Assembly (NCBI GenBank): GCA_900757335.1
Contig: CAAENL010000143.1
Location: 1-8,179, forward strand
Origin: Clostridia bacterium
Lineage (GTDB): Bacteria; Bacillota; Clostridia; Oscillospirales; Acutalibacteraceae
DNA: 8,179 nucleotides
Direction of reading: 5' to 3'
This document shows positions 1 to 7,295 of this stretch, piece after piece. The position numbers and the translations under genes were made by a program. Under the pieces are notes generated by a model that was not told the origin of the DNA, ran no database searches, and saw only the letters and a list, made by a program, of their open reading frames with translations. The first letter of the stretch is position 1; each line of letters opens with the position of its first letter.

Positions 1-385
1 TACAAAAATCGTTAGCTTTACCTCCACAATGCCAAGATCTAATAGCAATGGGCAAATACTGCCATATACTGTGATCATCTAAAAAGAAATGGACCGCAAC
101 CTCTCTTGCACCTTCATCTTTAAGTTCAACAGATTTATTCCACGCCTTATACCATGTTTCCGCAGAAACACCCGGAGTTGCTGTTGAATGTATCATTATC
201 CAGGATTTTGGAGTTTCACGCCCGGTTCTAAAACAATCATTTCTTTCCATTATTCTTACATGACATTCAGGAATTGGCGGCACACCATCATGATCGGCAA
301 AAATCGCATTCGAAACACAAGGAATCAAAATAAATGCAGACAACAAAAATCCCGAAATCTTTTTCAATAAACTTTTCACTATCAA
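1..385 (-). CDS. Secreted N-acetylmuramoyl-L-alanine amidase (amidase_2 type), N-terminal part
   Basis: This gene runs off the left edge; its first 128 codons are visible. The product begins with a Sec signal peptide: basic start (VKSLLKK), hydrophobic stretch at about residues 12-24, and likely cleavage after SNA (27) or IFA (30). From about residue 60 it matches the amidase_2 fold, with WIMIHSTATPG at 62-72, where His66 is the expected first zinc ligand. VHFFLDD follows at 98-104 and SWHCGG at 117-122, like the family's VHYFVDD and WHAG segments. Such enzymes cut the bond between muramic acid and the stem peptide outside the membrane. The later zinc ligands lie beyond the window. Start choice: GGGAG (395-399) sits 9 bases before TTG at 385. 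An in-frame ATG at 394 directly abuts GGGAG, and GTG at 379 is 15 bases away, so TTG fits best. It could be a host autolysin or a prophage-derived lysin. The family call is firm; the cellular role is open. Confidence 0.85.
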   Translation of the reverse strand, partial: MIVKSLLKKISGFLLSAFILIPCVSNAIFADHDGVPPIPECHVRIMERNDCFRTGRETPKSWIMIHSTATPGVSAETWYKAWNKSVELKDEGAREVAVHFFLDDHSIWQYLPIAIRSWHCGGKANDFC

Positions 386-415
386 ACTACACATCTCCCA
401 CTAAATATTAATTCC

Positions 416-443
416 ATTATAACACAATGAATAATCTCGTCAA
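416..443 (-). promoter_or_regulatory. Sigma-A promoter of the amidase gene
   Basis: On the minus strand, TTGACG (443-438) is followed after 16 bases by a perfect TATAAT (421-416). The -10 box is preceded by TGT, giving the extended element TGTTATAAT. Transcription would start near 409, about 24 bases before the TTG start. It lies just downstream of the secA terminator, so the amidase has its own transcription start. Confidence 0.8.
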
Positions 444-456
444 TCCGTTTAATTAT

Positions 457-494
457 AAAAACTCCTCGCTACAAACCTGCGGCGAAGAGTTTTT
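457..494 (-). terminator. Intrinsic terminator of secA
   Basis: Arms at 457-469 and 482-494 pair over 13 positions around a 12-base loop. Read on the minus strand, the single imperfect position becomes a G-U wobble, and the stem ends in a U-rich tail at about 461-451. It begins 20 bases after the secA stop codon. The plus-strand reading has a C-A mismatch at that position, so the intended direction is minus. Confidence 0.85.
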
Positions 495-514
495 TATTAC
501 TGAATTTTAATTTA

Positions 515-3127
515 TTATCCCGGAAACTCCAGTATTGTTGGAGCACGCATATCCATACTAAACTTAAAGCACAGAAGCATTTTAACCGTATTTTCCCTTA
601 TGGTCTCTATCATGGAATCGAACATATCAAAACCTTCAACACGGTATTCGACAACGGGGTCTCTTTGACCGTATGCTCGGAGATTTATTCCTCGTTTAAG
701 CTCTTCCATAGCGTCTATGTGATCCATCCACTGCTCGTCAACGTTAGAAAGAAGTATAGCTCTTTCCAATTCTCTTGTGGAAGATTTTCCTAAAATTTCT
801 TCATGTTTGCTGTATATCTCATGGCAACGGTTTACAATGAAACTTTCAATTTCTTCCGCCGTCATTCCCAGCGAATCTACAGATGTGCATTCCAAATCTT
901 CGGGAGTCAAAACCCAGCCCATGTAGTACGATTTCAAACCTTCCAAATTCCAGTTTTCCATAGGTATATCCTTTGAAATATATCTCGAAACAACCTTTTT
1001 AACACTGTCGTCAATCATGCTTTGAATTTGCTGACTCAAATCTTCTCCGTCCAAAACTTTATTGCGTTGATCGTAAATAATTTCACGCTGACGGTTAAGA
1101 ACATCGTCATACTGAAGAACATTTTTACGAATTGCAAAGTTTCTTCCTTCTATCTTGCGTTGAGCTGATTCTATTGAACGTGTAAGCATTCTTGCTTCCA
1201 GCGGAACATCATCTTCAACATTTAAACGAGCCATCCATGCTTGGAGTTTGTCTCCTCCGAAAAGTCTCATCAAATCGTCTTCCAAAGAAAGGTAAAATCT
1301 GCTCTTACCCGGGTCGCCTTGACGACCTGCTCTTCCGCGAAGCTGATTATCTATTCTCCTGGTTTCCGCACGTTCGGTTCCGATAACGTACAAACCTCCC
1401 GCTTTTTTGACTTCTTCGGCTTCTCCCTTGATTTCTTCTTTAAACTTCTCATAGAATTTGTAGTATTTATCTCTTGCTTCCAGTATTTTCTCATCATCGG
1501 TTTCCATAAAGCTGTTGGCTTCGGCAACAACTTCGTCGCTGTAACCCAATTTTTTAAGCTCTGAAATCGCCATGTACTCAGCATTACCGCCCAATTTAAT
1601 ATCCGTACCACGGCCGGCCATGTTGGTTGCTATCGTAATAGCTCCCTTTTTACCTGCTTGAGCAATAATTTGAGCTTCTCTTTCGTGATATTTTGCATTA
1701 AGTACTTCATGTTTAATTCCCTGAGCACTCAGCATATCGCTTAAAAGCTCTGATTTTTCTATGGAAGTAGTTCCGACCAAAACAGGCTGTCCTTTTTCAT
1801 GACTTTCAATTATGTCTTTTACAATTGCCTTGTATTTGGCTTTTTGAGTTTTATACACGACATCAGGCAAATCCTGTCTTATAACAGGCTTGTTAGTCGG
1901 AATTTCTATTGTATCGAGTTTATAAATTTCACGGAATTCTTCTTGCTCGGTCATTACCGTACCGCTCATTCCAGAAAGCTTTTTATAAAGTCTGAAATAA
2001 TTCTGGAAAGTTATTGATGCCAAAGTTTTGGATTCTTTTTCTATTTTTACGCCCTCTTTGGCTTCCAAAGCTTGGTGAAGACCCTCGTTGTATCTTCTTC
2101 CGTACATTATTCTTCCTGTAAATTCGTCAACTATCAAAACTTCGCCATCTCTTACGACGTAATCTATATCACGTTTCATAACGCCGTTGGCTTTTATAGC
2201 TTGATTTATATGGTGCTGAAGATTTACGTGTTCGGGGTCGGTTAAATTCTCTACATTAAAGTATTTCTCGGCTTTTTCCACGCCCGATTTTGTAAGAGAA
2301 GCTGTTTTAGCTTTTTCGTCAACAACATAATCATGATTTTCGAAAAGCTCTTCGTTATCTTCTTTTGCATTAATTTCGGCAACTTTTAACATTTTAAGGC
2401 TCTTTGCGAATTTATCAGCTATTGAATACATCTCTGTAGATTTATCGCCTTCGCCCGAAATGATAAGCGGCGTTCTTGCTTCGTCAATTAAAATTGAGTC
2501 AACTTCGTCTACGATAGCAAAATTATGCCCTCTCTGAACGCGTGAAGCTTTATTTACAACCATGTTGTCTCTTAAGTAGTCAAAACCAAATTCATTATTG
2601 GTTCCGTATGTTATGTCCGCAGCGTAAGCTTTGGCTCTTTGAGCTTTGCCGTATTCGTTTATTATCAGCCCGGTTTCAAGGCCGAGGAAACGGTAAAGTT
2701 TTCCCATTTGTTCGGAGTCACGTTTTGCAAGATAATCGTTTACCGTAACAATGTGTACTCCTTTTCCGCTAAGTGCATTCAAATAGGCCGGCAAAGTCTC
2801 TACCAGTGTTTTACCTTCACCTGTAGCCATTTCGCTTATTCTTCCCTGATGAAGAATTATTCCTCCGATGACTTGAACAGGAAAATGACGCATGCCAAGC
2901 ACTCTGTCTGAAGCTTCGCGGCATACAGCAAAAGCGTCGGGCAAAATATCATCCAAGGTTTCGCCGTTTTTGAGACGTTCTTTCAAAATAATTGTTTGAG
3001 AAGCCAATTCTTCATCTGTCATATTCAAATATTTTTTCTCAAGATCAAGAACCGCATTACATATAGGTCTGACACGTTTTAATTCACGTTTACTGTAATT
3101 TCCGAAAAGTAAATTTAAAAAACTCAT
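515..3127 (-). CDS. secA: Preprotein translocase ATPase SecA
   Basis: SecA is the peripheral membrane ATPase that pushes unfolded preproteins through the SecYEG channel. The 870-residue product has the full motor. Walker A is ATGEGKT (101-107) and Walker B is DEVD (207-210). The preprotein cross-linking region follows at about 225-375, then SGMSGT (385-390), GRGTD (505-509) and [13 protein letters not shown] (595-607, helicase motif VI). Helical scaffold and wing domains run from about 610 to 850, including [18 protein letters not shown] (797-814). A roughly 65-residue insertion after GRGTD resembles clostridial SecA. The C-terminus stops at [15 protein letters not shown], without the cysteine-rich zinc-binding tail many SecA proteins carry. 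The ATG start has AAGAGGTGG at 3140-3132. The gene is monocistronic: a terminator follows at once and the divergent neighbour is unrelated. Frame and motifs are intact. Confidence 0.98.
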   Translation of the reverse strand: MSFLNLLFGNYSKRELKRVRPICNAVLDLEKKYLNMTDEELASQTIILKERLKNGETLDDILPDAFAVCREASDRVLGMRHFPVQVIGGIILHQGRISEMATGEGKTLVETLPAYLNALSGKGVHIVTVNDYLAKRDSEQMGKLYRFLGLETGLIINEYGKAQRAKAYAADITYGTNNEFGFDYLRDNMVVNKASRVQRGHNFAIVDEVDSILIDEARTPLIISGEGDKSTEMYSIADKFAKSLKMLKVAEINAKEDNEELFENHDYVVDEKAKTASLTKSGVEKAEKYFNVENLTDPEHVNLQHHINQAIKANGVMKRDIDYVVRDGEVLIVDEFTGRIMYGRRYNEGLHQALEAKEGVKIEKESKTLASITFQNYFRLYKKLSGMSGTVMTEQEEFREIYKLDTIEIPTNKPVIRQDLPDVVYKTQKAKYKAIVKDIIESHEKGQPVLVGTTSIEKSELLSDMLSAQGIKHEVLNAKYHEREAQIIAQAGKKGAITIATNMAGRGTDIKLGGNAEYMAISELKKLGYSDEVVAEANSFMETDDEKILEARDKYYKFYEKFKEEIKGEAEEVKKAGGLYVIGTERAETRRIDNQLRGRAGRQGDPGKSRFYLSLEDDLMRLFGGDKLQAWMARLNVEDDVPLEARMLTRSIESAQRKIEGRNFAIRKNVLQYDDVLNRQREIIYDQRNKVLDGEDLSQQIQSMIDDSVKKVVSRYISKDIPMENWNLEGLKSYYMGWVLTPEDLECTSVDSLGMTAEEIESFIVNRCHEIYSKHEEILGKSSTRELERAILLSNVDEQWMDHIDAMEELKRGINLRAYGQRDPVVEYRVEGFDMFDSMIETIRENTVKMLLCFKFSMDMRAPTILEFPG

Positions 3128-3178
3128 GAAACCACCTCTTATGGTATAATTGTTTAGTTTAAAATGAAATGAAAACTT

Positions 3179-3211
3179 TAAGGTTAACCTTATTGTATTT
3201 CAAAACAATAA
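3179..3211. promoter_or_regulatory. Two adjacent inverted repeats in the secA leader
   Basis: TAAGGTTAACCTTA (3179-3192) is a perfect 14-base palindrome. Overlapping its edge, TTATTGT (3190-3196) and ACAATAA (3205-3211) form a 7-base inverted repeat around an 8-base centre. They lie 52-84 bases upstream of the secA ATG, between the candidate promoter and the ribosome binding site. They could be an operator or alternative leader RNA hairpins. In such AT-rich DNA chance cannot be excluded, but the GC-containing 14-base palindrome is less likely to be random. Confidence 0.4.
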
Positions 3212-3276
3212 AAAAATCTACCTAAAACATTGATTTTTCTTCTTGATATTTCCATACTTAAATTGTAACCGATAAG

Positions 3277-3285
3277 ATTATAACA
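3277..3285 (-). promoter_or_regulatory. Candidate extended -10 promoter for secA
   Basis: The minus strand has TGTTATAAT (3285-3277), the same extended -10 element as in the amidase promoter. No good -35 box lies at 16-18 bases; the nearest TTGATG (3308-3303) is 20 bases away. If used, transcription starts near 3270 and leaves a leader of about 143 bases that includes two inverted repeats. The weak -35 keeps this tentative. Confidence 0.5.
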
Positions 3286-3410
3286 CGTTGTTAGGTAAAA
3301 ATCATCAATTTTTATAAAAATCTACTGTTTTTTACGATTAAATTATTGTTAAACGCATTGTTTTGATTTCAAATTTTATAAAATATTAAAATAAAAAGGA
3401 GAAAATTATT

Positions 3411-3917
3411 ATGGAAAATTTTGATAAAATATTTGAACTTATGCAGATTTCATTCCCCGAAAATGAATTCAGAACGTATGAAAATCAAAAAAAATTACTC
3501 GAAAATCCCTCTTACAATATCATTACAAAAGTAGATTCAGACAATAATGTTGTGGCTTTTTTGGCTTTTTGGTCACTTGAAAATTTTAATTTCATAGAAC
3601 ATTTAGCCGTAAATCCTAATTTCCGCGGCAAAGGAACAGGAACAAAAATAGTTTCTGAATTTATAAATTCAAATAAAGAAAAACCCATAATCTTAGAAAT
3701 AGAGCCTCCATGTGACGTCATATCAGAGAAAAGATTAAAATTTTACGAAAAACTTGGATTCAAACTAAACGACTACGAATACTTTCAACCGCCTTTAAGA
3801 GAAAATTCAAAGCCTTACAAACTAAATATAATGAGCTATCCCGAAAAATTAAATCAAAAAGAATTTAACGAAGCAAAAGCAGCAATACACTCAAATGTGT
3901 ACAACTGCAGAGTTTAA
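3411..3917 (+). CDS. GNAT-family N-acetyltransferase
   Basis: The 168-residue product has the GNAT fold, which transfers an acetyl group from acetyl-CoA to an amine. The acetyl-CoA pyrophosphate loop is R72-G-K-G-T-G77 within LAVNPNFRGKGTG, preceded by strand 4 (FIEHLAV, 61-67). A second typical element is LKFYEKLGF at 109-117, whose tyrosine (112) is the usual general-acid candidate. PPLRENSKPYKLNIMSY (127-143) suits the last strands. No signal peptide is present, so it is cytoplasmic. The substrate is not readable from sequence: small molecule, antibiotic or protein are all possible. AAAGGAG at 3395-3401 lies 9 bases before the ATG. No convincing promoter was found upstream. The gene looks richer in A+T than secA (about 30% versus 45% GC in one hand-counted 60-base sample of each). 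It stands alone on the plus strand between minus-strand genes, which would fit acquisition by transfer but does not show it. Confidence 0.9.
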   Translation: MENFDKIFELMQISFPENEFRTYENQKKLLENPSYNIITKVDSDNNVVAFLAFWSLENFNFIEHLAVNPNFRGKGTGTKIVSEFINSNKEKPIILEIEPPCDVISEKRLKFYEKLGFKLNDYEYFQPPLRENSKPYKLNIMSYPEKLNQKEFNEAKAAIHSNVYNCRV

Positions 3918-3941
3918 GGAATTTTTTTAAAACTCTTTTTT
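3909..3941 (+). terminator. Terminator of the GNAT gene, overlapping the gpsA stop
   Basis: AGAGTTT (3909-3915) pairs with AAACTCT (3930-3936), extendable by two pairs across a bulged A, and is followed by six T (3936-3941). The left arm includes the first base of the GNAT stop codon, and the right arm starts just beside the gpsA stop (3927-3929). Read on the minus strand, the hairpin is followed by GCAG rather than a T run, so it should work mainly for the plus-strand gene. The stem is AT-rich and modest. Confidence 0.5.
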
Positions 3942-4892
3942 AATGCTTCTCAAAAACAAGCCCGAAATAGCTTCTTTCGGAGGAACAAGCCCTAGCACCG
4001 CTTCGTTTACGGCAGAACAAATCGGGAGTTCTACATCGTATTTCTTTCCAAGTTTAACTATAGCATGCGAAGTGGCTGCTCCTTCTGCGAGCTTGTCGTA
4101 ATGATTTCCGTTAACTAGCAATTCTCCGAACTTTCTGTTGTTGCTGTGTTCAGAAAAAAGAGTTGCTTGATAATCTCCCAGATGAGCAAGCCCATAGGCA
4201 GACATCTCTTTTCCGCCCATGGCTTTTATTAATCGTGCAATTTCCCGCGTTCCTCTGGACATCAGTGCACCTTTAAGAGATTCATACTTCATTCCGTCAA
4301 GTATACCCGCAGCTATGCCCATAACATTTTTGGATGCGGCTCCTATTTCGCTTCCTATTATGTCAACGCCGTAGTAAAACCTTATTAAAGGACTTGAAAA
4401 TTTTTCTACCAGATAACTTTTTATATTCTCATTTTCACAGTCAACAACCATGCAATTAGGTATACCTTTTACAAAATCTTGAACATGTCCGGGTCCGACC
4501 CAAACGGCAACATTTGTATTTTCTCCCAAAATTTCCTTAACAACCTCGGATAAACGCTTGCCTGTTGATTCTTCGATTCCTTTCATGCATAAAACAAAAA
4601 TTTTGTCCTTTAAATCAACATTACAAGACTTAATGCAGTTCATAAAATCACGCAAAGCCTGTGCACTTATCGACACTATCAATACATCGGAAAATTCCAA
4701 GCATTCATTTAAATTTTTCGTGATATGTATCTCACTTGGAATTTCAAGATAAGCATTGCGACGAAATTTTTTTATTTCTTCCAAATGAACCGAACCCGGT
4801 CTTCCCCACAATTTTAAGTTATGCCCTATTTTATTTAAGTACCACGCTATGAACGAACCCCATCTTCCGCATCCTAAAACAGATATATTCAA
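3927..4892 (-). CDS. gpsA: NAD(P)-dependent glycerol-3-phosphate dehydrogenase
   Basis: GpsA reduces dihydroxyacetone phosphate to sn-glycerol-3-phosphate, the backbone of membrane phospholipids, in the cytoplasm. The 321-residue protein starts with a Rossmann nucleotide-binding loop, GCGRWG (7-12). MKGIE (103-107) is the conserved lysine motif. GPGHVQDFVKGIPN (134-147) replaces the more usual GPSFAxE segment. The catalytic lysine is expected at K188 in ASKNVMGIAAGILDGM. MSRGTREIARL (211-221) and GLAHLGD (234-240) follow, then SNNRKFG (250-256), where the common form is SRNRxFG. Length is normal for the family. The start is TTG at 4892, with AAAGAGGGA at 4906-4898 and a 5-base spacer; it places the Rossmann loop at the usual distance from the N-terminus. 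The gene ends 9 bases from the convergent GNAT stop. The unknown gene ends 71 bases upstream with no terminator seen, so read-through is possible. The motif changes suggest a divergent GpsA subgroup. Confidence 0.92.
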   Translation of the reverse strand: MNISVLGCGRWGSFIAWYLNKIGHNLKLWGRPGSVHLEEIKKFRRNAYLEIPSEIHITKNLNECLEFSDVLIVSISAQALRDFMNCIKSCNVDLKDKIFVLCMKGIEESTGKRLSEVVKEILGENTNVAVWVGPGHVQDFVKGIPNCMVVDCENENIKSYLVEKFSSPLIRFYYGVDIIGSEIGAASKNVMGIAAGILDGMKYESLKGALMSRGTREIARLIKAMGGKEMSAYGLAHLGDYQATLFSEHSNNRKFGELLVNGNHYDKLAEGAATSHAIVKLGKKYDVELPICSAVNEAVLGLVPPKEAISGLFLRSIKKEF

Positions 4893-4927
4893 TTTAATCC
4901 CTCTTTCTGAATTAAAGCATTAAAATA

Positions 4928-4955
4928 ATTATACTTAAACTCGAAAGACAGTAAA
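4928..4955 (-). promoter_or_regulatory. Candidate promoter of gpsA
   Basis: In the 71-base gap upstream of gpsA the minus strand has a perfect TATAAT (4933-4928). TTTACT (4955-4950) lies 16 bases upstream and matches four of six -35 positions. Transcription would start near 4921, leaving a leader of about 29 bases. The -10 is strong, the -35 is weak. Confidence 0.5.
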
Positions 4956-4963
4956 CATAAAAT

Positions 4964-5785
4964 TTATTTTGAATTTGAAAAACTTACACTATGAGGAAAA
5001 ATATCTACAACCCAAATCACAGGAGTATACTCTTCTTTTCCTGAATCAATTGTTCTTCTTTTGAAAAGTAACTCTAATTTAAAAACATTTTGGTATTTAT
5101 TTTGGCATTTATTTTGGCCTTTTATTATAGTAATTTTGCTTAAAGTTTCTGCCCCTAATCCTTCCTTTATTTCCTCTAAATGTTTCATAAACTCTTGATA
5201 GGTCACATCTTTTAAATAAGCTAAAATTTTCATACCTACTACATCGTTCAGTCCAATTGTATTACCAAAATATTTCAAAAATAAATTCACATAAAACGAT
5301 CCCAAAGGATACTGTACTTCGTCATCTTGCTCAGAGTAACCTCTATTCATGAAACCTCTAAAATAACTTAAAAATTCCTTTTCTATTCCATACATCATTC
5401 TGTATAATCTCATATCATACATACCCACATCTGAGATTAATTTGCATAAATTTTGACCTATACTGATTTGCCTATCATAGTGGTATAAACGTCTTTGCTC
5501 TCTTGGTATGTATGAAGAAATCCATTCAACTCTACTGAAAATGTAATCTAAAATATTCTTTTCGGTTTCTTCCCATAAAAGATTATCTCTTAAATCAAGC
5601 ATAGACGTAGTTCTACGCAAATTATGTTCTGGATCTGGAACAGGAATCGATGGAGTTTTACAAGTTTCAACACAAAACTCCTTGTCTTCAAGAAGAAGTT
5701 CGTCATCTGTAATACATTTGGCCGCAGGCATTAAAAAGCAACCTGCTGCTATTGCTGCAACAGCATGATTTAAAAATTTTTTCAT
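4964..5785 (-). CDS. Exported protein of unknown function, 273 residues
   Basis: I do not recognise this protein. The N-terminus looks like a Sec signal peptide: MKKFLNH, then an alanine-rich hydrophobic stretch to about residue 22, with likely cleavage near AAKC (21-24). A lipobox reading, AAGC (13-16), is possible but poor because the hydrophobic segment before it would be very short. The expected mature protein starts acidic (DDELLLEDKE) and has a CVETC cysteine pair (38, 42). A proline-rich link (45-53) leads to a mostly helical, Tyr/Arg/Met-rich region (about 60-215). The end is probably beta-rich, with KITIIKG and VFKLELLFKRR, finishing at PVIWVVDIFPHSVSF. No second membrane span is evident. 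QNKCQNKYQN (224-233) comes from a 12-base tandem repeat. AGGATG at 5800-5795 lies about 9 bases before the ATG. It has its own promoter and precedes gpsA on the same strand. No enzyme motif was seen. Confidence 0.85.
   Translation of the reverse strand: MKKFLNHAVAAIAAGCFLMPAAKCITDDELLLEDKEFCVETCKTPSIPVPDPEHNLRRTTSMLDLRDNLLWEETEKNILDYIFSRVEWISSYIPREQRRLYHYDRQISIGQNLCKLISDVGMYDMRLYRMMYGIEKEFLSYFRGFMNRGYSEQDDEVQYPLGSFYVNLFLKYFGNTIGLNDVVGMKILAYLKDVTYQEFMKHLEEIKEGLGAETLSKITIIKGQNKCQNKYQNVFKLELLFKRRTIDSGKEEYTPVIWVVDIFPHSVSFSNSK
5087..5118. repeat. 12-base tandem repeat inside the exported-protein gene
   Basis: The unit ATTTTGGYATTT occurs at 5087-5098 and 5099-5110, with a partial third copy at 5111-5118. 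Because 12 is a multiple of three, it keeps the reading frame and encodes the repetitive QNKCQNKYQN segment on the minus strand. Slippage could change its length by four residues at a time. Confidence 0.8.
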
Positions 5786-5821
5786 TTATAAACACATCCT
5801 AATTTATAATAATATAATTGT

Positions 5822-5850
5822 ATTATTACATAATTTAAATTAAAGTTCAA
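5822..5850 (-). promoter_or_regulatory. Promoter of the exported-protein gene
   Basis: On the minus strand TTGAAC (5850-5845) is followed after 17 bases by AATAAT (5827-5822), with TG at 5830-5829 forming an extended -10 (TGTAATAAT). Transcription would start near 5815, about 30 bases upstream of the ATG. Both boxes are imperfect, but the spacing is ideal. Confidence 0.6.
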
Positions 5851-6082
5851 CAACAATTTTATATTTTATAAATTTATACATTTAGTGGTATCTTTAGATA
5901 TATTTTCTCAAATTAACTTATTTTTTGTTAATTTTATTACAACATTGTTATATATAAAATAATTTATTGATTTTAAGTTGAATTAATCTTAGAATGATTA
6001 TTATTTCGACAATTATGTGAGCAACTAAATTTAGAATAATAAAAAAGTCTCTATAATCAATTTTTTAAGATCTCCACAGAAT
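5851..6082. other. AT-rich spacer between divergent promoters
   Basis: This part of the 405-base spacer between the exported-protein gene and ftsZ holds no credible open frame and no RNA gene that I can recognise. It contains one 8-base inverted repeat, AAATTAAC (5910-5917) and GTTAATTT (5927-5934), around a 9-base T-rich centre. A shorter AACATTGTT palindrome lies at 5941-5949. Either could be a regulator site, but in DNA this AT-rich they may be chance. Confidence 0.4.
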
Positions 6083-6111
6083 TTGAAAATTTTATAATAG
6101 TGTGATATAAT
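6083..6111 (+). promoter_or_regulatory. Sigma-A promoter of ftsZ
   Basis: TTGAAA (6083-6088) and a perfect TATAAT (6106-6111) are exactly 17 bases apart, and TGA precedes the -10 box to give the extended element TGATATAAT. Transcription would start near 6118, with a leader of about 73 bases. A second TATAAT at 6093-6098 has no matching -35. This is among the best promoters in the window, which fits the abundance of FtsZ. Confidence 0.85.
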
Positions 6112-6190
6112 TGGTTTGTTATAGAGAATTTATGTTTTCCATATGCGACTTTACATATACAAACGAATTTTATCAGGAGGAGTTAAGTTT

Positions 6191-7288
6191 ATGGGTTTCG
6201 AGTTTGATAACAATGCCGAAGAAATAGTGCAAATAAAGGTAATAGGTGTAGGCGGAGGCGGCGGAAACGCTGTTAACCGCATGGTTGACTCAGGAGTCAA
6301 ATGCGTTGAGTTTATATGCATTAACACCGACAGACAAGCTTTGTTGCGTTCTAAAGCAACTCACAAAATTCAAATAGGGGAAAAAATTACTCGCGGAAAA
6401 GGTGCGGGTTCAAAACCTGAAATCGGTCAAAGAGCCGCCGAAGAAAGCCGCGACGAAATAATAGCCGCCATTAAAGGTGCCGACATGGTATTCATTACGG
6501 CTGGAATGGGCGGCGGAACAGGAACCGGTGCTGCTCCTGTTGTTGCTCAGATTGCAAGAGAAATGGGAATTTTAACAATAGGTATTGTAACGAAGCCTTT
6601 TGCCTTTGAAGGCCAAAAGAGGATGGAACAAGCCGAAAACGGAGTCGCTTTGCTAAGAGAACAAGTAGATTCTCTTGTTGTTATACCTAACGAAAGACTT
6701 AAACTCGCAAGTCAACAAAGAATAACTTTAATGAATGCATTCATCGTGGCTGACGACGTTCTAAGACAAGGTGTTCAGAGTATATCCGACCTTATCTTGT
6801 TGCCGGGACTCGTAAACCTTGACTTTGCTGACGTTACATCAATCATGAAAGATGCAGGCTATGCTCACATGGGCGTTGGACGTGCTTCAGGAAAAGACAA
6901 AGCCGAAGTCGCCGCAAACATGGCTATTTCAAGTCCGCTTTTGGAAACTGCAATAAACGGAGCAAAAGGAGTTATTATAAACGTAACTGCTTCGCCTGAT
7001 ATCGGGCTTGACGAAATCGAAACAGCTTCTTCTCTTATTGCAAAGCAAGCTGACAAAAACGCAAATATTATTTGGGGTGCCGCTTTCGACGAAACCATGG
7101 ATGATGAAATCAGCGTAACCGTTATAGCGACGGGGTTTGCAAAGCGTGAATCGGAATTTCCTGTTCCGCAACCCAGAAAAGTCACGGAGAGCCCAAGAAG
7201 TTTTTCTCCACATGCTTCTGAAAGCAACACTCCGAAAAACGATGATGACAGTTTTTATGATATAATGTCAATTTTCAAAAACAGATAA
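6191..7288 (+). CDS. ftsZ: Cell division protein FtsZ
   Basis: FtsZ is the tubulin-like GTPase that polymerises into the division ring at midcell. The product has 365 residues from this start. The GTP-binding fold begins with [14 protein letters not shown] (18-31). The tubulin signature GGGTGTG is at 107-113. The T7 loop NLDFAD (209-214) supplies the acidic residues (Asp211, Asp214) that trigger GTP hydrolysis in the next subunit. The C-terminal subdomain ends near 317, followed by a short Ser/Pro-rich linker (about 318-350). The terminal peptide [13 protein letters not shown] resembles the FtsA/SepF-binding tail (often DIPTFLRNR) but lacks its proline. AGGAGGAG at 6175-6182 lies 8 bases before ATG 6191; the in-frame ATG at 6143 lacks a good ribosome binding site and would add 16 atypical residues. 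The gene has its own promoter and terminator. No ftsA, ftsQ or sporulation sigma genes adjoin it here. Confidence 0.98.
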   Translation: MGFEFDNNAEEIVQIKVIGVGGGGGNAVNRMVDSGVKCVEFICINTDRQALLRSKATHKIQIGEKITRGKGAGSKPEIGQRAAEESRDEIIAAIKGADMVFITAGMGGGTGTGAAPVVAQIAREMGILTIGIVTKPFAFEGQKRMEQAENGVALLREQVDSLVVIPNERLKLASQQRITLMNAFIVADDVLRQGVQSISDLILLPGLVNLDFADVTSIMKDAGYAHMGVGRASGKDKAEVAANMAISSPLLETAINGAKGVIINVTASPDIGLDEIETASSLIAKQADKNANIIWGAAFDETMDDEISVTVIATGFAKRESEFPVPQPRKVTESPRSFSPHASESNTPKNDDDSFYDIMSIFKNR

Positions 7289-7295
7289 TTTTTAA

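Noticed and set aside
188..370. Plus-strand 60-codon open frame
   Set aside because: It is antisense to the amidase gene, whose domain motifs are clear; the frame has no ribosome binding site or recognisable content.
1192..2911. Several plus-strand open frames of 64-107 codons and one alternative minus frame inside secA
   Set aside because: They are shadows of the intact, motif-complete secA frame.
3142..3150. Plus-strand TGGTATAAT, considered as a promoter for the GNAT gene
   Set aside because: No -35 box at a proper distance, and it would give a leader of about 250 bases; it also overlaps the secA ribosome binding region and is probably chance.
3190..3255. 21-codon minus-strand frame (ATG at 3255) in the secA leader, considered as a SecM-like secretion-monitoring peptide
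   Set aside because: No ribosome binding site, no signal sequence, too short to expose an arrest motif, and no recognisable arrest sequence.
3363..3392. TTGATT-18-TAAAAT, considered as the GNAT promoter
   Set aside because: Transcription would start inside the ribosome binding site at 3395-3401, leaving no usable leader.
6143..6190. Upstream ATG giving FtsZ 16 extra N-terminal residues
   Set aside because: It has no good ribosome binding site, the added residues are unlike FtsZ, and AGGAGGAG is correctly placed for ATG 6191.
6865..7230. Minus-strand open frames of 94-121 codons opposite ftsZ
   Set aside because: They are antisense shadows of ftsZ with no start context or known motif.
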